DNA from: Sphingopyxis sp. OPL5
GTDB lineage: Bacteria; Pseudomonadota; Alphaproteobacteria; Sphingomonadales; Sphingomonadaceae
Reading direction: 5' to 3'
Length of the DNA stretch: 64,000 nt
NCBI RefSeq assembly: GCF_003797775.2
Contig: NZ_CP060725.1
Span: 4,520,001-4,584,000 of the forward strand
Below the pieces are notes generated by a model. It searched no databases. It had not been told where the DNA came from and was given only the letters and a program-made list of their open reading frames with translations. Made by a program: the position numbers and the translations under genes. This document shows, in pieces, positions 34,340 through 41,931 of the stretch. Positions within the stretch are counted from its first letter, which is position 1, and each line of letters begins with the position of its first letter.

Positions 34340-34481
34340 GGTCGATGTGGAGACCTTGACGCGGCGCGAAACCAAAGCGCAGGTTCGAAAACTCCGCATA
34401 TCGGCCATGATACAGCGTCTATATGTCGCCATATCGGCTTAGCTCTGGCGAATTCGAACGCCGCACCGTAAAGGCGCGGCC

Positions 34482-35063
34482 ATGAGGATCGCGATCATCG
34501 ACACCAGCACGACGCGCGCCGCGATCATCTCGGATGGCCTGCGCGAGGCCGGACTCGACGATCTGGTGCTGATCGATCCCGCCGGGCCGCTCGTCGCGCA
34601 GGTCGAGGCCGCGAAGCCCGAGGTTGTCCTGATCAACCTCGAAAATCCCAGCCGTGACCTGCTTGAGGATTTCTTCGCGATGTCGCGCGCGCTTGCGCGC
34701 CCGATCGCGATGTTCGTCGACCAGAGCGATGCCGAGGTGACGGGCGCGGCGATCGATGCCGGCGTCTCGGCCTATGTCGTCGACGGCCTGTCGAAGCAAA
34801 GGATCAAGCCCGTTGTCGAGCTTGCCGTCCGCCGCTTCCAGGCCTTCTCGCGGCTCCAGCGCGAACTCGACGATGCCAAGAACGCGCTCGCCGAACGCGC
34901 GGTGATCGACAAGGCCAAGGCGATCCTGATGAAGCGTCGCGAGGTGGACGAGCCCGCCGCCTATGCGCTGCTGCGTGGGCAGGCGATGCGCACCAACCGC
35001 CGGATTTCGGAAATCGCCGAAGCCATCGTGACCAGCGAAGCGCTGATGGGAGACATGGAATGA
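34482..35063 (+). CDS. nasT: NasT, ANTAR-domain antiterminator of nitrate assimilation
   Basis: A 193-residue protein with a pseudo-receiver domain (1-120) and a C-terminal ANTAR RNA-binding domain (about 128-185, RELDDAKNALAERAVIDKAK and AYALLRGQAMRTNRRISEIA). The acidic phosphoacceptor environment is altered (VVLINLEN), as expected for NasT proteins that are controlled by NasS binding rather than phosphorylation. It overlaps nasS by four bases. Its likely RNA target, two hexaloop hairpins plus a terminator, is visible in the leader of the transporter gene at 36341-36490. Confidence 0.95.
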   Translation: MRIAIIDTSTTRAAIISDGLREAGLDDLVLIDPAGPLVAQVEAAKPEVVLINLENPSRDLLEDFFAMSRALARPIAMFVDQSDAEVTGAAIDAGVSAYVVDGLSKQRIKPVVELAVRRFQAFSRLQRELDDAKNALAERAVIDKAKAILMKRREVDEPAAYALLRGQAMRTNRRISEIAEAIVTSEALMGDME

Positions 35064-36271
35064 CCGCCGAGCGCTTCCGTATCGGCTTCCTGCCGCTCGT
35101 CGACGCCGCGCTGCCGATCCTCGCGCACGAACTGGGCTTCGCGGCGCGCGAAGGCGTGGCGATCGAGCTGGTGCGCGACATGACCTGGGCGACGGTGCGC
35201 GACCGGTTGCTCTACGGCCATACCGATGCCGCGCACATGATCGCGCCGCTCGCGATCGCCACCGCGCTCGGGCGCGACCGCCCGGCGGTGCCGCTTGCCG
35301 TCCCCTTCGTCCTCGGCCTCAACGGCAATGCGGTCACCTTTTCGACCGCGCTCGCCCGCGCCGTCGGGCTTGGCGGGGCGCTCGGCGATCCGGCGGCGAT
35401 CGGTGCCGCGCTCCGGACCGTCGCGGCGACGCGCAAGGCGGCGGGCAAGCCGCTGCGCTTCGGGGTCGTCCACCGCTATTCAAGCCACAATTACATGCTC
35501 CGCTACTGGCTCGCCGGGGTCGGCGTGCGTCCCGACAGCGACGTCGAGATCGTCGTCACCAGCCCGCCCTTCGCCGCCGATGCGCTCGCGGCGGGCGAGG
35601 TCGACGGCATCTGCGTCGGCGAGCCGTGGAACTCGATCGCCGTCGACCGCGGCGTCGGCCATATCGCGCTGGCGACCGCGCAAATCTGGCGCCGCGGCGT
35701 CGAAAAGGTGCTCGCGATGCGCGAGGAGACCATCGACGAACGCCGCGACGCGGTCGAAGCGTTGCTCCGCGCGCTGCACGCCGCCGCCGCCCATTTCGTC
35801 GCGCCCCGTACCGCGGAGGAGAGCGCCGACATTCTCGCGCGCCCCGAATATCTCGATGCCTCGCGCGATGCGGTGTTGCGCGCGATTACCGACCGCGTCC
35901 GCGTCGAGCCCGGCGGCGCGCCGATCCATTATGCCGATTTCATGTTCCAGTATCGCGAGGCCGCCAACTTCCCCTGGCGCAGCCAGGCCGCCTGGCTCTA
36001 TTCGCAGATGGTTCGCTGGGACGATATCGGCTTTGCGCCCGGCGATGCCGCGACTGCGGCGGCGGTCTTCCGTCCCGACATCTATCGCGCCGCGCTGGCG
36101 GGCTCGGGCGCCCCGCTCCCGGGAGCCAGTTCGAAGCTCGAAGGCGGGCTCGACGAGCCGATCGGCGCCGGCTCGACGCAGGGCCGCCTGATGCTCGGCA
36201 GCGACCGATTTTTCGACGGCCGCGCCTTCGATCCCGACGATATCGAGGCCTATCTCGCTGAATTGCCGTAG
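35060..36271 (+). CDS. nasS: NasS, nitrate-sensing periplasmic-binding-protein-like regulator
   Basis: A 403-residue protein of the NrtA/CmpA substrate-binding family without a signal peptide (MTAERFRIGFLPLVDAALPI), hence cytoplasmic. It shows the fold's typical segments GVVHRYSSHNYMLRYWLAGV and GEVDGICVGEPWNSIAVDRG. Cytoplasmic NasS holds NasT inactive until nitrate or nitrite binds. The 4-base overlap with nasT and the downstream nitrate genes make the assignment firm; a nitrate ABC-transporter binding protein would normally be exported. Confidence 0.95.
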   Translation: MTAERFRIGFLPLVDAALPILAHELGFAAREGVAIELVRDMTWATVRDRLLYGHTDAAHMIAPLAIATALGRDRPAVPLAVPFVLGLNGNAVTFSTALARAVGLGGALGDPAAIGAALRTVAATRKAAGKPLRFGVVHRYSSHNYMLRYWLAGVGVRPDSDVEIVVTSPPFAADALAAGEVDGICVGEPWNSIAVDRGVGHIALATAQIWRRGVEKVLAMREETIDERRDAVEALLRALHAAAAHFVAPRTAEESADILARPEYLDASRDAVLRAITDRVRVEPGGAPIHYADFMFQYREAANFPWRSQAAWLYSQMVRWDDIGFAPGDAATAAAVFRPDIYRAALAGSGAPLPGASSKLEGGLDEPIGAGSTQGRLMLGSDRFFDGRAFDPDDIEAYLAELP

Positions 36272-36340
36272 CTTTTATTTTATGCTGCACTTGCGAAATA
36301 ACGCTTGCGGGAACGTCGCGAATCAGGCAGCTTAAACCCA

Positions 36341-36395
36341 CTCGGCAAGGCTGCCGGGGCAGGATAAAGCGGCGACGGCTCCAACGAGGGGGCTG
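36341..36395 (+). promoter_or_regulatory. ANTAR-type two-hairpin RNA motif in the nitrate operon leader
   Basis: Two hairpins with hexanucleotide loops lie 17 bases apart. The first is CTCGGC-AAGGCT-GCCGGG (36341-36358), the second CGGCTCC-AACGAG-GGGGCTG (36376-36395, with G-U pairs). Both loops have A at position 1 and G at position 4, which are the conserved loop bases of ANTAR target RNAs. An intrinsic terminator follows at 36444. This is the expected binding site of NasT, allowing read-through into the nitrate transporter operon when NasS releases NasT. Confidence 0.75.
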
Positions 36396-36443
36396 GCCCG
36401 CGCGGCACATGGGGAGCCTTTCCCCATAATCCAACAGGCAATG

Positions 36444-36490
36444 AAGCCGTCAGGATGCGCCCGCGTGGCCGCCGTCCTGGCGGCTTTTTT
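36444..36490 (+). terminator. Leader terminator (attenuator) before the nitrate operon
   Basis: AAGCCGTCAGGA (36444-36455) pairs with TCCTGGCGGCTT (36475-36486), 12 pairs including one G-U, with the T-run ending at 36490. A shorter inner alternative is GCCGCC/GGCGGC (36468-36484). It lies 28 bases before the transporter ATG, so it would block transcription unless antiterminated. A further hairpin, ATGGGG/CCCCAT (36409-36427), sits between the ANTAR motif and this terminator. Confidence 0.85.
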
Positions 36491-36517
36491 ATTGCCCGTC
36501 ACATAAGGGGACGGACG

Positions 36518-37753
36518 ATGACGACGATCAGCGGGGGCAGCGGAACGGGGCCCAAATCGAATTTCTGGACCAGCGGTCACTGGCCGACTTTGGTCGCCGC
36601 CTTTCTCTATTTCGACCTCGCCTTCATGGTCTGGGTGATGCTCGGCCCCCTCGCCCCCGCGATTTCCGAAGACCTCGGCCTCAGCCCCGCGCAAAAGGGA
36701 CTCATGGTCGCGGTGCCGACGCTGGCAGGGGCGCTTCTGCGCGTCGTCAACGGCCTGCTCGTCGACCGCATCGGGCCGAAGCGCTCGGGCGCGATCAGCC
36801 AGCTCATCGTCATCGCCGGGCTATTCACCGCCTGGGCCATGGGGGTCCACAGCTTCGCCGGCACCCTAGCGCTCGGCGTGATCCTCGGCTTCGCCGGCGC
36901 GAGCTTCGCGATCGCCCTCCCCCTCGCGAGCCGCTGGTACCCGCCCGAGCATCAGGGCAAGGCGATGGGCTTCGCCGGCATGGGCAATTCGGGCACCGTG
37001 CTCGCCGCGCTCTTCGCCCCCGGCCTCGCCAAGCTGTTCGGCTGGAACGCGGTGCTCGGCCTCGCCTGCATCCCGCTGACGATCGTCTTCTTCGTCTATC
37101 TCGCAATGGCGAAGGACGCGCCAAACGCGCCCGCGCCGAAGAAGCTGGTCGATTATTTCGAACCGCTCAAGACCGCCGACGCTTGGTGGCTGATGGCCTT
37201 TTATTCGGTGACCTTCGGCGGTTTCGTCGGGCTCGCCGCCTCGCTTCCCATCTATTTCACCGACCAGTTCCACCTGACCCCGGTGATGGCGGGCTATTGC
37301 ACCGGGGCCTGTGTGTTCGCCGGATCGCTGGTGCGCCCGATGGGCGGCGCGCTCGCCGACCGGATCGGCGGCGTGAAGGCCCTAATGATGGTGTTCGTCG
37401 TCGCCGCGCTGGCGCTCGCCGGGGTGCCGCAGGCCGCAACCCTGCCCGCCGCACTCACCCTGTTCGTCATCGCGATGCTCGCGCTCGGCACCGGCAACGG
37501 CTCGGTCTTCCAGCTCGTGCCGCAGCGCTTCTCGGCCGAGATCGGGGTGATGACCGGGCTCGTCGGCATGGCGGGCGGCGTCGGCGGCTTCTACCTCGCC
37601 TCCTCCTTGGGCTTCGCCAAGCAGTGGAGCGGCAGCTTCGGCCCCGGCTTCTACATCTTCGCGGGACTCGCGGTCGTCGCGCTGGTCGGGCTGATCTTCG
37701 TCAAGGGCCAGTGGCGTGCGACCTGGGGCGCGGCCGAAGGCGTGCGGATCTAA
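36518..37753 (+). CDS. Nitrate/nitrite transporter, MFS NarK/NrtP type
   Basis: A 411-residue major-facilitator protein with 12 predicted helices. It carries both nitrate signatures: GFAGASFAIALPLASRWYP followed by GKAMGFAGMGNSGTVLAALF in the first half, and LALGTGNGSVFQLVPQRF with GLVGMAGGVGGFYL in the second. It is the first gene of the nitrate assimilation operon, 28 bases after the leader terminator, with an AAGGGGACG site. It imports nitrate for NasA; nitrite transport is also possible. Confidence 0.95.
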   Translation: MTTISGGSGTGPKSNFWTSGHWPTLVAAFLYFDLAFMVWVMLGPLAPAISEDLGLSPAQKGLMVAVPTLAGALLRVVNGLLVDRIGPKRSGAISQLIVIAGLFTAWAMGVHSFAGTLALGVILGFAGASFAIALPLASRWYPPEHQGKAMGFAGMGNSGTVLAALFAPGLAKLFGWNAVLGLACIPLTIVFFVYLAMAKDAPNAPAPKKLVDYFEPLKTADAWWLMAFYSVTFGGFVGLAASLPIYFTDQFHLTPVMAGYCTGACVFAGSLVRPMGGALADRIGGVKALMMVFVVAALALAGVPQAATLPAALTLFVIAMLALGTGNGSVFQLVPQRFSAEIGVMTGLVGMAGGVGGFYLASSLGFAKQWSGSFGPGFYIFAGLAVVALVGLIFVKGQWRATWGAAEGVRI

Positions 37754-37756
37754 ATC

Positions 37757-38959
37757 ATGACCCGCACCCTTTTCATCCTGCTGGCGCTCGCGCCGGCCGG
37801 GGTGGCGCACGCCCAGGACGTCACCCTCAAGCCGCTCGGCGAGGCCCGGCTCCGTTACGAGAGCGTCGACCAGGACGGCCTCGCCGCCGAAGCCGACGCC
37901 CTGACCCTGCGCGTCCGCGCCGGGGTCGAGGCGAAGTCCGGGCGCTGGTCGGCGCTCGTCGAAGGCCAGGGCAATCTCGCCCTCGTCGACGATTATTTCG
38001 ACGGTCTCCACGGCGCCGCGACGCGGCCGCTGGTGGCGGATCCCGAGAATATCGCCCTCGCCCGCGCCCAGCTCCGCTACGCCTCACCGACCTTCGGCCT
38101 CACCGCGGGGCGCCAGCGGGTCGCGCTCGACGACGAGCGTTTCGTCGGCGCGGTGCCTTTCCGCCAGAACGGGCAGAGCTTCGACGCGGTCCGCGCCGAA
38201 ATCACCCCGGCCAAGGGCGTCAAGGCCGACCTGACCTATGCATGGAGCGTGCGCACCATCTGGGGCATCGACGGCGTCGGCGCGCGGCAACAGGCGGTGT
38301 CGGGCGACAATCTCTTCGCCAATTTCAGCGTCGCGACCCCGGTCGGCAAGGCCGTCGCCTTCGCCTATCTTGTCGATCAGGACGAGGCCGCGATGCAGGG
38401 CTTCCGCATGTCAAGCCAGAGCTATGGCGTGCGGCTCGACGGCAGCCAGAAGCTCGGCAAGGCGAAGATAGCCTATCAGCTGAGCTATGCGCGCCAGTCC
38501 GACTGGCACCGCAACCCCAATGATTATTCCGCCGACTATTGGCTCGCCGATGTCGCGGTCGATCTTGGCGGCCCCCGGGTCGGCGTCGGCTATGAAATAC
38601 TCGGCGCCGACAACGGAATTGCCCTCACCAGCTTCCAGACCCCGCTCGCCACCGGGTTCAAATTCCAGGGCTGGGCGGACAAATTCCTCGCCAACCCGCC
38701 CGATGGCGTGCGCGACCTTTATGCGAGCGCCGGCTGGGGCTGGCAGGCCGTGGGGCCGCTCAAGGCGGTGACGCTGCAAGCGGTGTACCACGACTATCGC
38801 AGCGACCGGGCCAGCCGCTCCTATGGCGACGAGATCGACCTGCTGGCGAGCGCCAAGCTCGGCAAATTCACCGCCTCCGCCCGCTACGCGCATTATGACG
38901 CGCGCACTCTTGCCACCGACACCGACAAATTCTGGCTGCAACTGGACTGGATGCTCTGA
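37757..38959 (+). CDS. Outer-membrane porin of the alginate-export family
   Basis: A 400-residue secreted beta-barrel protein. Signal peptide (MTRTLFILLALAPAGVAHAQ), then alternating strands with many tyrosines and a C-terminal aromatic-containing strand (FWLQLDWML). The PLGEARLRYESVDQDG start and GRQRVALDDERFVGAVPFRQ segment match the Alginate_exp porin family. It starts 3 bases after the transporter and its last base overlaps the nirB start, so it is a firm member of the nitrate operon. A role as an outer-membrane channel for nitrate or nitrite is inferred from position. Confidence 0.88.
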   Translation: MTRTLFILLALAPAGVAHAQDVTLKPLGEARLRYESVDQDGLAAEADALTLRVRAGVEAKSGRWSALVEGQGNLALVDDYFDGLHGAATRPLVADPENIALARAQLRYASPTFGLTAGRQRVALDDERFVGAVPFRQNGQSFDAVRAEITPAKGVKADLTYAWSVRTIWGIDGVGARQQAVSGDNLFANFSVATPVGKAVAFAYLVDQDEAAMQGFRMSSQSYGVRLDGSQKLGKAKIAYQLSYARQSDWHRNPNDYSADYWLADVAVDLGGPRVGVGYEILGADNGIALTSFQTPLATGFKFQGWADKFLANPPDGVRDLYASAGWGWQAVGPLKAVTLQAVYHDYRSDRASRSYGDEIDLLASAKLGKFTASARYAHYDARTLATDTDKFWLQLDWML

Positions 38960-41436
38960 TGGAACACCGCCCCCTCAAACCCGACGCCGACACGCGCGAG
39001 CATCTCGTCGTCATCGGCAACGGCATGGCCGGCTGCCGCGCGGTCGAGGAACTGCTCGCGCGCGATCCCACCCGCTACCGCGTCACGATCTTCGGCGCCG
39101 AACCGCGCGTCAATTACAACCGCATCATGCTCTCCCCCGTCCTCGCGGGCGAGAAATGCTTCGACGACATCGTGATCAACGACGCCGCATGGTACACCGA
39201 CAATGGCATCGCACTCGCCGCGGGCGATCCCGTCGCGGCGATCGACCGCGCCGCGAAAACGGTGACGACGCGCAGTGGACTCAGCGAGACCTACGACCGG
39301 CTGCTGATCGCGACCGGCTCCGATCCCTTCATCATCCCCGTGCCAGGCAAGGACCTGCCCGGCGTGATCGCCTTTCGCGACATGGACGATGTCGACACGA
39401 TGCTCGCCGCCGCCGATGCCGGCGGCGACGCGGTGGTGATCGGTGGCGGTCTGCTCGGGCTCGAAGCCGCGCATGGCCTCAGCTTGCGCGGCATGAAGGT
39501 CACCGTCATCCACCTGATGCCGACCTTGATGGAGCGCCAGCTCGACGAAGCCGCCGGCTGGCTGCTCAAGAACGCGCTCGAAGCGCGCGGCCAGACGATC
39601 CTGACCGGCGCCGACACCGCCGAGATCGTCGGCGACGGCAGGGTCGAAGGCGTGCGACTCAAGGACGGTACGCTGATCCCCGCCAGCCTCGTCGTCATGG
39701 CGGTCGGCATCCGCCCCTCGGTCGCCCTCGCCCGCGACGCCGGCCTCGCGGTCGGGCGCGGCATCCAGGTCGACGATCATATGGTGACCAGCGACCCCGC
39801 CGTGCTCGCGGTTGGCGAATGCGTCGAGCATGACGGACAGGTCTATGGCCTCGTCGCGCCGCTGTGGGACATGTGCCGCAGCCTCGCCGACGGCCTCGTC
39901 GAGAAACCCAGCGGCTATCGCGGATCGGCGACCTCGACCAAGCTCAAGGTGTCGGGCATCGACGTGTTTTCGGCGGGCGATTTCTCGGGCGGCGACGGAT
40001 GCGAGGACATTGTCCTCCGCGACGCGAGCCGCGGCGTCTACAAGCGCGTGATCGTCAGGGACGACCGCATCGTCGGCGCGGTCCTCTACGGAGATACCGC
40101 CGACGGCAACTGGTATTTCGACCTGCTCAAACGCCAGGAAGACGTCTCCAACCTCCGGGACCTTTTGATCTTCGGTCAGGCCTTCGCCTCGGGAGGAGGC
40201 GCGGCGGACCCTAAGGCGGCCGTTGCGGCGCTCTCGGACGATGCCGAGATTTGCGGCTGCAACGGCGTTACCAAGGGCCAGGTCGTGTCGTGCATCGCCA
40301 AGGGCGCGCATAGCCTCGACGCGGTGCGCGGCACCTGCAAGGCCTCGGCAAGCTGCGGGTCTTGCACCAGCCTCGTCGAAAACCTGCTCGCGCTGACATT
40401 GGGCGACGAGGTCAAAGCCGGGCCGAAGACGATCTGCAAATGCACCAGCTTCGGTCACGACGATGTGCGCCGCGAAATCGTCGCGCAAGCGATGCGCTCG
40501 ATCCCCGAGGTGATGCAGAAACTGCACTGGACCACCCCCGACGGCTGCTCGTCGTGCCGCCCCGCGCTCAATTATTATCTGCTCTGTGCGCTGCCCGGCG
40601 ACTATGTCGACGACCAGCAGAGCCGCTTCGTCAACGAGCGGCTGCACGCGAATATCCAGAAGGACGGCACCTACTCGGTCGTCCCGCGCATGTGGGGCGG
40701 ACTCACCAACCCGCGCGAGCTGCGCGCGATCGCCGATGTGGTCGAGAAGTTCAACGCGCCGATGGTCAAGGTCACCGGCGGCCAGCGGCTCGACATCTTC
40801 GGGATCAAGAAGGAAGACCTGCCCGCGGTCTGGGCCGACCTCAACGCCGCCGGGATGGTCTCGGGCCACGCCTATGGCAAGGCGCTGCGCACGGTGAAGA
40901 CCTGCGTCGGCTCCGAATGGTGCCGCTTCGGCACGCGGGATTCGACCGGGCTAGGCGTCAAGATCGAACGGATGAGCTGGGGCAGCTGGATGCCGCACAA
41001 GTTCAAGATCGCGGTGTCGGGCTGCCCGCGCAACTGCGCCGAGGCGACGATCAAGGATTTCGGCATCGTCTGCGTCGACAGCGGCTACGAACTGCATGTC
41101 GGCGGCAACGGCGGCATCCATGTCCGCGCCACCGACCTGCTCTGCAAGGTCGCGACCGAGCAGGAGGCGATGGACCATTGCGCGGCGTTCATCCAGCTCT
41201 ACCGCGAGGAAGCGCGCTACCTCGAACGCACCGCGCCATGGATCGAGCGCGTCGGGCTGGCGCATATCGTCGCACGCATCGTCGACGACGAACCCGGCCG
41301 CGAAGCGCTGCGCGCGCGCTTCCTCTATTCGCAAAGCTTTTCGCAGGATGACCCCTGGGCACAGCGCGCCGAGGGTGCCGAGGCCGAACATCATGCGCCG
41401 ATGGCGCGCTTCACCCCGCAGGAGGCTTTTGCATGA
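38959..41436 (+). CDS. nirB: Assimilatory nitrite reductase [NAD(P)H], large subunit
   Basis: An 825-residue flavo-siroheme enzyme that reduces nitrite to ammonium. In order: FAD/NAD(P)H oxidoreductase domain with HLVVIGNGMAGCRAVEELL and VVIGGGLLGLEAAHGLSLRG, the BFD-type [2Fe-2S] domain (ICGCNGVTKGQ ... CGSCTSLVENLL), and the siroheme/[4Fe-4S] domain with ligand cysteines in TCVGSEWCRFG and VSGCPRNCAEA. All expected residues are present and the length is normal. It overlaps nirD by four bases. Confidence 0.97.
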   Translation: MEHRPLKPDADTREHLVVIGNGMAGCRAVEELLARDPTRYRVTIFGAEPRVNYNRIMLSPVLAGEKCFDDIVINDAAWYTDNGIALAAGDPVAAIDRAAKTVTTRSGLSETYDRLLIATGSDPFIIPVPGKDLPGVIAFRDMDDVDTMLAAADAGGDAVVIGGGLLGLEAAHGLSLRGMKVTVIHLMPTLMERQLDEAAGWLLKNALEARGQTILTGADTAEIVGDGRVEGVRLKDGTLIPASLVVMAVGIRPSVALARDAGLAVGRGIQVDDHMVTSDPAVLAVGECVEHDGQVYGLVAPLWDMCRSLADGLVEKPSGYRGSATSTKLKVSGIDVFSAGDFSGGDGCEDIVLRDASRGVYKRVIVRDDRIVGAVLYGDTADGNWYFDLLKRQEDVSNLRDLLIFGQAFASGGGAADPKAAVAALSDDAEICGCNGVTKGQVVSCIAKGAHSLDAVRGTCKASASCGSCTSLVENLLALTLGDEVKAGPKTICKCTSFGHDDVRREIVAQAMRSIPEVMQKLHWTTPDGCSSCRPALNYYLLCALPGDYVDDQQSRFVNERLHANIQKDGTYSVVPRMWGGLTNPRELRAIADVVEKFNAPMVKVTGGQRLDIFGIKKEDLPAVWADLNAAGMVSGHAYGKALRTVKTCVGSEWCRFGTRDSTGLGVKIERMSWGSWMPHKFKIAVSGCPRNCAEATIKDFGIVCVDSGYELHVGGNGGIHVRATDLLCKVATEQEAMDHCAAFIQLYREEARYLERTAPWIERVGLAHIVARIVDDEPGREALRARFLYSQSFSQDDPWAQRAEGAEAEHHAPMARFTPQEAFA

Positions 41437-41774
41437 CCACCGCTGAATGGCTCGACATCGGCTGGGTCGACCAGATCCCCGTGCGCGGCAGCCGCACGGT
41501 GCAGGTCGAGGGCGGCGGCGACATCGCGGTCTTCCGCACCGCCGAGGGCAAGGTCTTCGCGCTGCTCGACCGCTGCCCGCACAAGCATGGACGGCTGTCG
41601 CAAGGCATCGTCCATGGCGGTGCGGTCGCCTGCCCGCTGCACAATTGGCGGATTTCGCTGTCGACCGGCGAAGCGCTCGGCGAGGACAAGGGCTGTACCC
41701 CGACGGTGCCGGTCAAGATCGACGCAGGCCGCGTGCTCATCTGCCGAGCGAGCACGCTGAAGGCCGCGGCGTGA
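41433..41774 (+). CDS. nirD: Nitrite reductase small subunit, Rieske type
   Basis: A 113-residue NirD with a complete Rieske [2Fe-2S] ligand set: C-P-H (DRCPHKHGRLS) and C-P-L-H (ACPLHNWRIS). Enterobacterial NirD lacks these ligands, so this protein probably carries a real cluster that passes electrons to the siroheme centre of NirB. It overlaps nirB (ATGA). The 157 bases before nasA hold a structured repeat element. Confidence 0.95.
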   Translation: MTTAEWLDIGWVDQIPVRGSRTVQVEGGGDIAVFRTAEGKVFALLDRCPHKHGRLSQGIVHGGAVACPLHNWRISLSTGEALGEDKGCTPTVPVKIDAGRVLICRASTLKAAA

Positions 41775-41793
41775 GGGGTGGCGAAACGAAAAC

Positions 41794-41926
41794 CCCTCCC
41801 CTTCAGGGGAGGGGCAGCGAGACTTGGTCCGGCGTCAGCCGGGCCTTCAGTCGAGCGGGGTGGAGTCTCGCGGCCTTGTGCAATCTCGCGAGACCCCACC
41901 CCAACCCCTCCCCTGAAGGGGAGGGG
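41794..41926. repeat. Nested palindromic intergenic element between nirD and nasA
   Basis: Two outer palindromes, CCCCTCCCCT-TC-AGGGGAGGGG (41794-41815) and CCCCTCCCCT-GA-AGGGGAGGGG (41905-41926), are reverse complements of each other and each can form a 10-pair hairpin. Between them GGGGTGGAGTCTCGCG (about 41860-41875) and CGCGAGACCCCACCCC (41886-41901) form another inverted pair with one mismatch. The arrangement resembles REP/BIME-like or non-autonomous palindromic repeats common in sphingomonad intergenic DNA. In this operon it may also lower transcription into nasA. Confidence 0.75.
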
Positions 41927-41931
41927 CTTAG

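Noticed and set aside
35060..36271. Periplasmic nitrate ABC-transporter binding protein
   Set aside because: No signal peptide, and a 4-base overlap with nasT; fits cytoplasmic NasS.
37183..38523. 446-residue Arg-rich ORF on the + strand across the transporter and porin
   Set aside because: Out-of-frame reading across two genes, dominated by arginine; not a protein.
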